DNA of 9,528 nt from Syntrophobacter sp. SbD2 (GTDB lineage Bacteria > Desulfobacterota > Syntrophobacteria > Syntrophobacterales > Syntrophobacteraceae), in assembly GCA_900290385.1 (NCBI GenBank), contig OMSV01000158.1:1-9528 (forward strand), in the 5' to 3' direction. Below are positions 1 through 6,470 of the stretch, piece after piece; the stretch's first letter is position 1, and each line of letters opens with the position of its first letter. The notes under the pieces are model-generated. The model worked only from the letters and a program-made list of their open reading frames with translations. It searched no databases and was not told where the DNA came from. A program made the position numbers and the translations under genes.

Positions 1-1
1 T

Positions 2-424
2 GTAAACGCATTCGGAGAAATAGTCGACCCGGATACGGGTATTAAAATTGCCGGCGCAAGAAAGAGCCCCGAGAGCCGCGAACTGGTCGATACCATCCCG
101 GCGCTAATGAAGATGACCGGCTTCCTGGGGGGTTTCCCAGCCGGGGAAAGCACAGTTATCGGAGCTGTTGCGACCAACGCTCTATTAAATAAGGTCCAGT
201 TGACCAAGGTAGCCCAGATGACCCACGATGGACTTGCCAGGACAATCTACCCGACACACACGCAATACGATGGGGACGCCGTTTTTGCCTTGAGCTGCGG
301 CGCCCTGGAAGGCGTGGAAGTGAGCCTTATCGGCGCGCTGGCCGTCATAGCCGCAGGGCAGGCCATCCTCAGGGCGGTGCGAAAAGCACACAGTCTCGAA
401 GGGATACCTGCTGTCAGCGAGTAG
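2..424 (+). CDS. P1-family (MEROPS S58, DmpA/ThnT-like) peptidase, C-terminal part
   Basis: The reading frame is open from the window edge; 140 residues are visible before the TAG at 422-424, and the start lies outside. The family is made of self-cleaving N-terminal-nucleophile hydrolases (L-aminopeptidase/D-esterase, beta-peptidyl aminopeptidases), usually about 330-390 residues, so this is roughly the last 40 percent. The diagnostic block is GESTVIGAVATNA followed by AQMTHDGLARTIYPTHT and DGDAVFALSCG, which matches the family's GNTTIGVVATNA / AHDGLARAI / DGDTVFAL pattern. By alignment from memory the catalytic nucleophile exposed by self-cleavage would be Thr51 of the visible fragment (codon 152-154), preceded by Ser50, so the processed small subunit would begin at Thr51. 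The gene converges on rubrerythrin with an 86-base gap; no functional link is apparent. Family assignment is firm; the substrate is unknown. Confidence 0.87.
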   Translation, partial: VNAFGEIVDPDTGIKIAGARKSPESRELVDTIPALMKMTGFLGGFPAGESTVIGAVATNALLNKVQLTKVAQMTHDGLARTIYPTHTQYDGDAVFALSCGALEGVEVSLIGALAVIAAGQAILRAVRKAHSLEGIPAVSE

Positions 425-510
425 GCAGCTACGCTTCCAGCGCACCCACAACATTCGCGGAGTTCGGCCTCTGGCGGCATACACCTCCGCCCACCCGCTG
501 ACCGGCAATA

Positions 511-1002
511 TCAAACCTTGTAAAAAGCCTTCATATTTGCGCCGCATACCGGGCACACGTCGGGAGTTTCCTTCTCTGCGGTGTACCCGCAGATTTTGCA
601 GATCCAGTAATCCTGCACCGGAAATTTGTCGGGATCGGCAAGCGCCTTTCTGTACAGTTGCGCATGGACGGCTTCCACCTTGTTGGCGTAGTCAAAGCTG
701 ATTTCAGCCGACTTTTGCCCCTCTTCTTTCGCATCCGCTATCATTGCCGGATACATAGTCTTGAATTCATGTGTTTCACCGGCCAGAGCGTCCTCCAGGT
801 TTTCCCTGGTGCTCTTCACCATACCTGCCGTGCGCAGGTGTTTGATGGCATGTATGGTTTCGGCCTCGGCGATGGCCCGGAAAAGCTTTGCCACTCCGTG
901 CAGAAACTCGTCTTCGGCCCTCTGGCCATAGGCCAGATACCTTCTGTTTGCCTGAGATTCGCCTGCAAAAGCATCCATCAGGTCCTTTTGAGTCTTGGAC
1001 AT
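511..1002 (-). CDS. rbr: Rubrerythrin (diiron peroxidase with C-terminal rubredoxin-like domain)
   Basis: A 163-residue cytoplasmic non-heme iron protein that reduces hydrogen peroxide to water in anaerobes, with electrons supplied through rubredoxin or NAD(P)H-linked partners. Residues 1-125 form the ferritin-like four-helix domain. Candidate diiron ligands are Glu15 (in AGES), Glu48-x2-His51, Glu76-x2-Glu79 and Glu110-x2-His113, all the expected family positions. Residues 132-163 carry the small Fe(SCys)4 domain with CKIC at 135-138 and CPVC at 150-153. The length is shorter than the classical 191-residue Desulfovibrio Rbr, as in the compact rubrerythrin group. The start ATG is preceded by GGAG seven bases upstream; an ATG overlapping that GGAG is out of frame. 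It is transcribed alone from the promoter at 1096-1124. The PerR gene at 6538-6981 is a plausible but distant regulator; I see no clear PerR box at this promoter. Confidence 0.95.
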   Translation of the reverse strand: MSKTQKDLMDAFAGESQANRRYLAYGQRAEDEFLHGVAKLFRAIAEAETIHAIKHLRTAGMVKSTRENLEDALAGETHEFKTMYPAMIADAKEEGQKSAEISFDYANKVEAVHAQLYRKALADPDKFPVQDYWICKICGYTAEKETPDVCPVCGANMKAFYKV

Positions 1003-1095
1003 CTCTTCGCTCCATGGTTTGAGAAATTAGCAGATTAAAGGAGACAGCCACACGCACACGCGCTTCCTGGCCACGGCCCAGGTGGTTGGGCTTTG

Positions 1096-1124
1096 AAAAT
1101 AAGAAGCAGTTAACCCAAAGTCAA
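1096..1124 (-). promoter_or_regulatory. Sigma70-like promoter of rubrerythrin
   Basis: Read on the minus strand, TTGACT (1119-1124, 5 of 6 to consensus) is followed by a 17-base spacer and TATTTT (1096-1101, 4 of 6). Transcription would start near 1088-1090, giving a leader of about 86 bases before the rubrerythrin ATG. A small hairpin (CCTGG/CCAGG, 1066-1082) would lie close to the transcript's 5' end. The assignment rests on motif and spacing only. Confidence 0.55.
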
Positions 1125-1177
1125 ATAGCTTGGCCTCAGTCGTGACACGGCCCAAGACACATCGCCGAATTTTTGGT

Positions 1178-1205
1178 TTGACCGCAAAAAAGAAACGTGT
1201 AATCT
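1178..1205 (+). promoter_or_regulatory. Possible promoter facing the thioesterase gene
   Basis: TTGACC (1178-1183) is followed 16 bases later by a poor -10 candidate, TAATCT (1200-1205); an overlapping TGTAAT is a better -10 but leaves only 14 bases of spacer. It lies correctly to drive the gene at 1349 through the structured segment 1223-1296. Weak on motif quality. Confidence 0.25.
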
Positions 1206-1222
1206 TTCTAACTTTGAGCCGG

Positions 1223-1296
1223 TCCGGAAAAGTAGCAGGCAGTGCGTGCGCCGCCTGCTGCGCTGAACCAGGGCTTCATGCCCCGCAGTTTCCGGA
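1223..1296 (+). promoter_or_regulatory. Candidate structured RNA leader (three-way junction) before the thioesterase
   Basis: Three nested or adjacent complementary pairs fit one fold. The closing stem is TCCGGAAA (1223-1230) with TTTCCGGA (1289-1296), a perfect 8 bp. Inside it are AGCAGGC/GCCTGCT (1234-1240 with 1253-1259, 7 bp) and GGGC/GCCC (1271-1274 with 1280-1283, 5-base loop). The element ends 52 bases before the thioesterase ATG and is not followed by a T-run, so it is not a simple terminator. The 74-base span and 7-8 bp closing stem resemble a tRNA in outline, but there is no T-loop, D-loop or CCA on either strand. The rest of 1003-1348 holds only the two promoter candidates. No known riboswitch class is recognised. 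Confidence 0.35.
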
Positions 1297-1348
1297 TGAG
1301 CATCTTCGATCCATAACTTAACATTTGCAGCCGGGAGGGTTTAAGTTG

Positions 1349-1750
1349 ATGAGTGCACCTTTTCAGCCGGGCATGAGCCGGGAATTGACTGTAGATTCCA
1401 CTCAGGAAGATTCCGCTCGCCGTTTTTATCCCAATCTCCCCGACGTCTTCGCTACGCCGTGCCTGGGTGGCCTTATGGAACGCGTCTCGGCGGAGCTCAT
1501 TAACGAACATCTCAACCCGGGCGAACAATCCGTCGGGATTTCGATGAATCTCAAGCACACTGCGGCCACGCCCCTTGGAATGAAGATTCGGGTGCGGACC
1601 GAAGTCACTGCCGTCGAAGGGCGAAAGCTCACTTTCAGGCTCGAGGCCTTCGATGAAGTGGAAAAGATCGGAGAAGCCACCCATGAGCGCTTTATAATCG
1701 TTGCAGACAAGTTCAACGCCAGGGTGGCCGAAAAGGCTAAAAAGGCATAG
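1349..1750 (+). CDS. FlK-like hot-dog fold acyl-CoA thioesterase
   Basis: A 133-residue single hot-dog domain protein that should hydrolyse an acyl-CoA to acid plus CoA in the cytoplasm. It resembles fluoroacetyl-CoA thioesterase FlK of Streptomyces cattleya over its length, including the C-terminal HERF...KFNARV segment. The three FlK catalytic residues Thr42, Glu50 and His76 correspond with a constant offset of six to Thr36 (in FATP), Glu44 and His70 (in KHTAATP); Gly63 and Arg114 match FlK Gly69 and Arg120. The gating Phe36 of FlK is Leu30 here, so specificity for fluoroacetyl-CoA is unlikely and the true substrate is unknown. I chose ATG 1349 because GGGAGGG (1333-1339) sits nine bases upstream; an in-frame TTG at 1325 would place that Shine-Dalgarno inside the gene. 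The acyl-CoA synthetase follows on the same strand after 78 bases, probably in one transcript. Confidence 0.85.
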   Translation: MSAPFQPGMSRELTVDSTQEDSARRFYPNLPDVFATPCLGGLMERVSAELINEHLNPGEQSVGISMNLKHTAATPLGMKIRVRTEVTAVEGRKLTFRLEAFDEVEKIGEATHERFIIVADKFNARVAEKAKKA

Positions 1751-1828
1751 CCGGCAGTTGCCGGCAGGCACGCAGATACGCAGCAATCCAGCTTTGGGGG
1801 ATCTTGGCATCCCTATGGAGAGGCCCTC

Positions 1829-3835
1829 ATGCCGTCAAAACTCGGATTCATATTCAATCCGGCAAGCATAGCCGTGATCGGGGCTTCGGACGATCCGCGA
1901 AAGTATGGTCACGAGATCTTGAAAAACCTCATAGAGGGCGGCTTCCCGGGCGCGCTTTATCCGATAAACCCCAAGACCGGCAGCATTCTTGGGCTAAACT
2001 GTTACAAGAATGTCAAGGAAATCTCCGAACCGGTGGATTTGGCCCTGGTCATAGTCCCTGCGAAAATAGCGGTTCAGGCGCTGCAAGATTGCGGTGAACA
2101 TGGCATAAGGGGCGCGATAGTTATCTCGGGAGGATTCAGCGAGGCCGGCCCGGAGGGAGAGGAACTCCAGAGAAGACTGGCCGAGGTTGCCGGGCTAAGC
2201 GGGGTTCGTTTGCTGGGGCCGAATTGCCAGGGCGTGAACAATCCTTACCACCCGATGTGCGCCACCTGGCCTCTTCTGACTCGAAAGGGCCGTATAGCCG
2301 TTATCAGCCAGAGCGGTACTGTCGGGGCGGCGATGCTCGACTGGTTCGAGGAGGACGGACTGGGAGTCTCCGGTTTTGCGGGCCTGGGAAATCGCGCGGA
2401 CATAAATGAAGTCGATCTGATCGAGCACTACGAATCAGACCCCAACACGAAGGTGATCGCTTGCTACCTCGAAGGCATAAAAGAGCCGGAGCGTTTCCGC
2501 AGCTTGCTTGAAGCCGTAACGAAACCGCTTGTCATGCTTAAATCCGGCCGCACGCCGCGCGGCAGGATAGCCGCCGAGTCCCACACCAGGTCGCTTGCGG
2601 GCACCGATGCGGTCTATTCTTCGCTTCTTGCCCGCTACGGCATAAACCGGGCCGAAACCTTCGAAGATCTCTATGACTTCTCAAAGGCTTTCGCCTACCT
2701 CAAACCACCCTCAGGCAACAGGATAGTATTTGTGACGACCTCCGGTGGAGCGGCCATTCTTGCCACCGACGCGGCTGAAAGAGAAGGCCTCGACACGGCT
2801 CCGCTCCCGCCTCAACTATTTGATTCGCTTGAAGGTGTTGTCCCCGGCCATGCAATACGTTCGAACCCGCTCGACCTTACAGGTGACGCCACATCGAAAA
2901 TGTTCAAAGAGGTGATCGATATGGCGCGCCCGCATTTCGACACGGTTGGAGTTATATTCGGAGACCCGATCCTGAATGCTTCCGAATCGGTGACCCCGGA
3001 CGAAAACGAGCTTGTCATATTCCTCGGCGGCGCAAAGGTCGAAAGGGCCGAGAGGCTGAAGATGCAGCGTAAGGGCGTCCCCGTTTTCCAGACCCCTGAG
3101 AGAGGCATTCGGGCGCTTTCGCAGCTCATCCCGGCCGGGAAAAAGGGTGAGAAGGCCAAATACACGCTCCCAGAAACCTCCGGACGCTCGCAGATGGATA
3201 CTGTTGAGAGCTTTGAATTCCTTGAATCCATGGGTTTCGAGTGCATTTTCGCCCGCCCCGCTACAAGTCCAGGCACAGCGGTCCATCTTGCACACCGGAT
3301 GGGATTTCCGGTAGCCCTCAAAATCAATTCGCCCGACATCCTCCACAAGTCCGACTGGGGCGGCGTGCGCCTCAACCTTCAGACGCCCGGGCAGCTTCGG
3401 GATGCTTACGCCAAAATGATGGCAGATGCCGCACACAGGTTTCCGGCCGCCAGAGTGAGCGGCGTGGTGGTGTGCGCGATGGCCGCTCCTGGCCTGGAGC
3501 TTCTTATCGGACTGAGCAGGGACCCGCAGTTTGGACCGGTAATCATGTTCGGACTGGGGGGAGTTACCGTCGAGCTGTTTCGAGACGTCTCGATGAATCT
3601 GCTTCCGCTCACGCGCGAACACGCTCGCGCAATGCTTGGCCAAATCAGGGGGGCCCCTCTTCTCAAAGGTTTCCGGGGCCGTCTCCCAATAGATGAGAAC
3701 GCCGTTGTTGACGGACTTCTCCGAATTTCCGCTATCGCCGAAGAACACCCGGAAATCGTCGAAATAGACCTCAACCCGGTGATAGCCTATCCCGACGGCA
3801 TGCTGGTGGTGGACGCCAGGATAATCAAAGCCTGA
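1829..3835 (+). CDS. ADP-forming acyl-CoA synthetase (acetate--CoA ligase family), fused alpha-beta chain
   Basis: A 668-residue cytoplasmic enzyme catalysing acyl-CoA + ADP + Pi = acid + CoA + ATP. Domains in order: CoA-binding Rossmann domain (about 10-125, AVIGASDDPRKYGHE), succinyl-CoA-ligase-like domain (about 130-420, with GPNCQG at 130-135 and ISQSGT at 159-164), and an ATP-grasp domain (about 455-668, with Lys498 and HKSDWGG at 506-512). His252 in SHTRSLAG matches the phospho-histidine of the archaeal alpha subunit; His506 probably matches the second phospho-histidine of the beta subunit. The length is normal for the one-chain form (about 700), and there is no GNAT domain, so it is not a Pat-type protein acetyltransferase. 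GGAGAGG lies just before the ATG. It may make ATP from acyl-CoA during fermentation or syntrophic oxidation, or activate acids; the sequence does not settle the acyl group. Confidence 0.9.
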   Translation: MPSKLGFIFNPASIAVIGASDDPRKYGHEILKNLIEGGFPGALYPINPKTGSILGLNCYKNVKEISEPVDLALVIVPAKIAVQALQDCGEHGIRGAIVISGGFSEAGPEGEELQRRLAEVAGLSGVRLLGPNCQGVNNPYHPMCATWPLLTRKGRIAVISQSGTVGAAMLDWFEEDGLGVSGFAGLGNRADINEVDLIEHYESDPNTKVIACYLEGIKEPERFRSLLEAVTKPLVMLKSGRTPRGRIAAESHTRSLAGTDAVYSSLLARYGINRAETFEDLYDFSKAFAYLKPPSGNRIVFVTTSGGAAILATDAAEREGLDTAPLPPQLFDSLEGVVPGHAIRSNPLDLTGDATSKMFKEVIDMARPHFDTVGVIFGDPILNASESVTPDENELVIFLGGAKVERAERLKMQRKGVPVFQTPERGIRALSQLIPAGKKGEKAKYTLPETSGRSQMDTVESFEFLESMGFECIFARPATSPGTAVHLAHRMGFPVALKINSPDILHKSDWGGVRLNLQTPGQLRDAYAKMMADAAHRFPAARVSGVVVCAMAAPGLELLIGLSRDPQFGPVIMFGLGGVTVELFRDVSMNLLPLTREHARAMLGQIRGAPLLKGFRGRLPIDENAVVDGLLRISAIAEEHPEIVEIDLNPVIAYPDGMLVVDARIIKA

Positions 3836-3922
3836 CAGGGTGATTAAAAGGGATTGGACTTACCACAGCAGGGCGAAAAACCCTACATGCGTCACCCTGT
3901 ACCGGCCTTCGCCGGAATGACG
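3835..3922. repeat. REP-like palindromic element just after the synthetase stop
   Basis: ACAGGGTGA (3835-3843, starting on the last base of the stop codon) is perfectly complementary to TCACCCTGT (3892-3900), and a smaller AGGG/CCCT hairpin lies between. Immediately after comes a CCGGC-CTTC-GCCGG hairpin (3902-3915) continuing into AATGACG. The unit reading CCGGCCTTCGCCGGAATGAC is the type of short dispersed palindrome common between genes in many proteobacterial genomes. It may protect the mRNA 3' end. Only one copy is visible here, so dispersal is inferred. Confidence 0.5.
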
Positions 3923-4002
3923 AAATCATAAGCAATTTTCAGCCGTTTTTCCCACCAGAGGACCCTTTTTCATTACCCTGCCAAACGACGGCGGCCGCAA
4001 TC

Positions 4003-4036
4003 AAAGCCGGAACCTGAGAAAGTTTCCGGCTTTTTT
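4003..4036 (+). terminator. Rho-independent terminator of the thioesterase-synthetase unit
   Basis: A perfect 10-bp stem, AAAGCCGGAA (4003-4012) with TTCCGGCTTT (4024-4033), has an 11-base loop and a run of six T (4031-4036). It lies about 170 bases after the synthetase stop, beyond the REP-like element. The A-rich 5' arm is shorter than a full T-tract on the other strand, so the + direction is favoured. Confidence 0.85.
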
Positions 4037-4042
4037 GCGTTT

Positions 4043-4084
4043 GTTTGTGCATCTTTGCTTGTGCATCTTCGTTTGAACATCTTC
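4043..4084. repeat. Three tandem 14-base repeats
   Basis: Copies are GTTTGTGCATCTTT (4043-4056), GCTTGTGCATCTTC (4057-4070) and GTTTGAACATCTTC (4071-4084), with no bases between. Copies 1 and 2 differ at two positions, copies 2 and 3 at three. The array starts six bases after the terminator T-run and lies upstream of the cytochrome/chemoreceptor operon, so it may be a binding array or just a slippage-generated microsatellite. The 14-base period is not a multiple of three; no coding frame uses it. Confidence 0.6.
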
Positions 4085-4300
4085 AATTATTCTAAGTTCT
4101 TAAGAAAGTAAATGTTCTCACACAAAATCCTAAAGAAATTTTCACTTCTGTCCGAATCAACTTTCATCAGCATTGATGATGCTTCTTCTCTCTCTTGAGT
4201 TTATTGACGTTAGAATCGTAGAGGGCTTCCGCAATGTTGATGAGCGGGGATATCAATTCCCGGTTTATTTTGCGGTCATTCAAAGATTGGGGGCTCGGGT
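4085..4300 (+). promoter_or_regulatory. AT-rich upstream region of the cytochrome-chemoreceptor operon
   Basis: No convincing gene is present. It contains the 10-base perfect palindrome TTCTTAAGAA (4097-4106), which overlaps a possible promoter: TTAAGA (4100-4105), 17-base spacer, CAAAAT (4123-4128), each 4 of 6 to consensus. Further down are two mutually exclusive small hairpins (TCATCA/TGATGA at 4164-4179, AGCAT/ATGCT at 4169-4183) and one at 4245-4262 (CGGGGA/TTCCCG). The GGGGG at 4289-4293 serves as ribosome binding site for the cytochrome. The palindrome over the -35 would suit a repressor site, but this is inference. Confidence 0.3.
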
Positions 4301-4786
4301 ATGTATAGTTATAAGATGCGTTCCATTATTGTCTTATTCGCCCTTTGCTTTCTGTTTTCGCTTTCCGGTTGGAAGACAGGAAAGGCGCGGTGCGCTGAGC
4401 AGCCTAAGTATGTCGGCTCTGAGGCGTGTAAGGAATGCCATGCAGACGAGTATCTCGCCTTCAAGCAATTCAACAAGAAGGCCCATTCATTCCAGAACCT
4501 CAGACTCCTGAAAAAGGGCCCGGAAGAAGCCGAGGTGAAGAAATGTTTCGAATGCCACACCACGGGCTACAGCAAGGAAGGCGGCTTCCGGTCCGAGCAG
4601 GAAACCCCTCAGCTTAAGGACGCGGGTTGCGAAGTCTGTCACGGACCGGGCAGCATTCATGCTGAATCGGGCGACCCCAAAGACATCAAAGGAAAGCTCA
4701 CCGAAAAAGACTGCGCGTCCTGCCACAACGCGGAGCGCGTAAATGCATTCAACTATAAACCTCTGGTGTATGGAGGCGCACACTGA
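4301..4786 (+). CDS. Periplasmic tetraheme cytochrome c (cytochrome c-554-like family)
   Basis: A 161-residue exported electron carrier. An N-terminal signal peptide spans about residues 1-32 (basic start, hydrophobic core IIVLFALCFLFSL), with cleavage likely near ARCA-EQ. Four CxxCH heme-c sites follow: C43-H47, C82-H86, C110-H114 and C138-H142. His62, His120 and the terminal His161 are candidate distal heme ligands. The YVGSEACKECH, KCFECHTTGY and GCEVCHGPGSIH blocks are typical of the multiheme cytochrome c-554 type. ATG 4301 is chosen because GGGGG lies seven bases upstream; the next Met (residue 6) has no ribosome site. The stop codon TGA overlaps the ATG of the heme-bearing chemoreceptor by one base, and GGAGG for that gene lies inside this one, so the two are translationally coupled. 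Partner and electron acceptor are unknown. Confidence 0.9.
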   Translation: MYSYKMRSIIVLFALCFLFSLSGWKTGKARCAEQPKYVGSEACKECHADEYLAFKQFNKKAHSFQNLRLLKKGPEEAEVKKCFECHTTGYSKEGGFRSEQETPQLKDAGCEVCHGPGSIHAESGDPKDIKGKLTEKDCASCHNAERVNAFNYKPLVYGGAH

Positions 4787-5244
4787 TGAAGAAAATTCAG
4801 ATGAGTCTGCAATTAAAAATCGTTCTGGGAGTCACTGTTCTACTTGTGGCCGCGCTCGCCTCGATCATCGGCGCAAATGTCTTCTATCAGCAGAAAGCAA
4901 TGAGGCAGCAATTTCAAAGCTCAACAAGTGTTTTGACCGATGCGGTCTACAACGAAATTCTCCGCCCCATGGCCATCGGAGGGGGCGACACCATCGTGCA
5001 GGAGATGGCGGAATTAGAAAAGAACAGCAACAATGTCAAAGTCTATGTTTTTGGGTCCGATAAGCTCGTCGCCTTCACTTCGGAACCTGGCAAGGCCAAT
5101 TCCCTAATATCCGAAACCATCAAATCGCCAAGCCTCATTCAGGGGCTCAATGACATGCTCGCAACCGGAAAAGCCTCCCCGAGACCGGGTTTGACGAGCA
5201 ACGGGATGGAACGCACTACCTGGGCCTTTTGCGGCCGCTTCTAA
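4786..5244 (+). CDS. Heme-c methyl-accepting chemotaxis protein, N-terminal sensor part (frameshifted)
   Basis: As it stands this frame gives 152 residues and ends at TAA 5242-5244. Residues about 10-32 form the first membrane helix ([19 protein letters not shown]), followed by a periplasmic sensor domain with conserved-looking [11 protein letters not shown]. After GKASP (near residue 132) the protein reads into unrelated sequence (RPGLTSNG...), whereas the overlapping frame continues naturally with [22 protein letters not shown]. One additional base in the CCCC run at 5177-5180 would join both halves into one 541-residue receptor. The start uses GGAGG at 4772-4776, nine bases upstream, within the cytochrome gene. 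The intact type resembles DcrA of Desulfovibrio vulgaris, a heme-c chemoreceptor reported to sense oxygen or redox potential. Confidence 0.8.
   Translation: MKKIQMSLQLKIVLGVTVLLVAALASIIGANVFYQQKAMRQQFQSSTSVLTDAVYNEILRPMAIGGGDTIVQEMAELEKNSNNVKVYVFGSDKLVAFTSEPGKANSLISETIKSPSLIQGLNDMLATGKASPRPGLTSNGMERTTWAFCGRF
5173..5183 (+). other. Frameshift site in the chemoreceptor gene
   Basis: The sequence is GCCTCCCCGAG. Before it the receptor frame is GCC-TCC-CCG; after it the conserved frame is CCC-GAG. Moving between them needs a -1 step, the same as one C missing from CCCCC. No classical X-XXY-YYZ slippery heptamer is present, so a true one-base deletion or a homopolymer sequencing error is likelier than programmed slippage. 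Confidence 0.75.
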
Positions 5245-6410
5245 ATGAGAAGCGCTGCCATCACTGCCATGGATCGAGCCGTTCGACGCTGGGCGGGCTG
5301 CTCGTGGAGCAGAATAGCGAAAGCATGTTCACAAGCATTCAGGCTATGCGCAACAAGAATATCTTCATAGGACTTCTCGGCAGCCTGGCGGTTGCCCTGG
5401 CTCTTATTTTAATAATCTCGAGGCTCGTAGACAGGCCGATCCGCCGCGTGATTTCGGGTCTTAACGAAACCGCGGCTGCCGGGTCGTTAGCGCGCATGAG
5501 CCTGCGAATGGCAGACAATACGGCCAACCAGGCGTCGGCAATCGAGGAGACATCGGCTTCGCTCGAAGAAATGTCTGCAATGACAAGGCAGAACGCCGAA
5601 AATGCAACCCAGGCCGACAAACTGATGCACAGTGTTGAAGGAATTACTTCGAGCGCCGGGGACTCGATGAACAGGCTGATGGAATTCATGCAGGAGATTT
5701 CGAACGCCAGCGACAAAACTCAAAAGATCATAAAATCCATCGACGAAATTGCCTTCCAGACGAATCTCCTGGCCCTTAACGCGGCAGTGGAAGCCGCACG
5801 CGCCGGAGAGGCGGGAGCAGGGTTCGCCGTTGTGGCCGACGAAGTGAGAAACCTGGCCATGCGTGCGGCGGATGCCGCAAAGAACACTGCGGCCTTGATC
5901 GAGGGCAACGTAAAGATGATCCAGACCGGCGCTGATCTCGCAAAAAGCATGAGCGGCGAATTTTCGGAGGTCGTTTCAAGTGTCTTGAAAGCCAGCAGCC
6001 TGATAAAGGAGATTTCGGCAGCATCACAAGATCAGGCGCAGGGTGTGCAACAGATCAATCAGGCGGTTGGAGGGGTTGACAAAGTGGTGCAGGAAAATGC
6101 GGCAAACGCGGAGGAAGCCGCCGCTACCTCAACCCAGTTGGAAGAGCAGGCAGAGCGTATGCTCCGTTTCGTAGGACGTTTGATGGCCCTGATTGAAGGG
6201 CGCCAAGGTGACGCAGCAACAGACGGCGGTCCGGGAGCGAGCCTTTTGCAGGGTTCGGCAGTGAAAAATTCTCAGGGCCGGGCAGGCGCCGGAACGCAGA
6301 AGCACGAAACGGCAAAGACAGCTTCACCACGGACTTTCCACGGGAGTCCGGGTGGTTCGAAAGCTGTAGAAAAGCATGCCTCCCATGCCAATGGCATGGA
6401 CGACTTCTGA
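5229..6410 (+). CDS. Heme-c methyl-accepting chemotaxis protein, heme site, TM2 and signalling part (frameshifted)
   Basis: This frame is the continuation of the receptor begun at 4786; the TTG at 5229 is not a credible start, since the homologous frame is open back to 5178. Numbered in the repaired 541-residue protein: CHHCH heme-c site at 158-162 in the periplasmic domain, second membrane helix about 193-211 ([19 protein letters not shown]), a short HAMP-like start ([15 protein letters not shown]), then the long coiled-coil signalling domain. The conserved hairpin tip ([21 protein letters not shown], continuing to ADEVRNLA) starts at about 321 and would contact CheA/CheW. The linker between TM2 and the methylation helix ([10 protein letters not shown]) is shorter than a full HAMP domain. 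The C-terminal 75 residues are a Gly/Ala/Lys-rich tail ending in MDDF, without an NWETF-type CheR tether. Periplasmic heme next to a tetraheme cytochrome points to redox or oxygen taxis. If the frameshift is real, the product is lost. Confidence 0.85.
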   Translation: MRPLLNEKRCHHCHGSSRSTLGGLLVEQNSESMFTSIQAMRNKNIFIGLLGSLAVALALILIISRLVDRPIRRVISGLNETAAAGSLARMSLRMADNTANQASAIEETSASLEEMSAMTRQNAENATQADKLMHSVEGITSSAGDSMNRLMEFMQEISNASDKTQKIIKSIDEIAFQTNLLALNAAVEAARAGEAGAGFAVVADEVRNLAMRAADAAKNTAALIEGNVKMIQTGADLAKSMSGEFSEVVSSVLKASSLIKEISAASQDQAQGVQQINQAVGGVDKVVQENAANAEEAAATSTQLEEQAERMLRFVGRLMALIEGRQGDAATDGGPGASLLQGSAVKNSQGRAGAGTQKHETAKTASPRTFHGSPGGSKAVEKHASHANGMDDF

Positions 6411-6470
6411 ACAAATTGAAACGAACCCAATGAAACCTTAACAATACCTCTCCGGAAGGGCGCAAACTAA

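Noticed and set aside
473..491. Terminator hairpin GGCGG/CCGCC between the convergent peptidase and rubrerythrin genes.
   Set aside because: Only a 5-bp stem with a 9-base loop and no T-run on either strand.
1223..1296. A tRNA gene, suggested by the 74-base span and 7-8 bp closing stem.
   Set aside because: No TTCRANY T-loop, D-loop or anticodon-arm geometry on either strand and no CCA; it is kept only as a leader structure candidate.
1201..1348. Fluoride riboswitch in front of the FlK-like gene.
   Set aside because: The conserved GAUG and CUGAUG-type core segments are absent, and the gating Phe of FlK is not conserved in the protein.
2816..3748. A 310-codon minus-strand open frame.
   Set aside because: It is antisense to the acyl-CoA synthetase ATP-grasp and central domains and its product has no recognisable motif.
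5173..5183. Programmed -1 ribosomal frameshifting in the chemoreceptor.
   Set aside because: No X-XXY-YYZ heptamer and no evident downstream pseudoknot, and split receptors of this type are not known to use recoding; a missing base explains it more simply.
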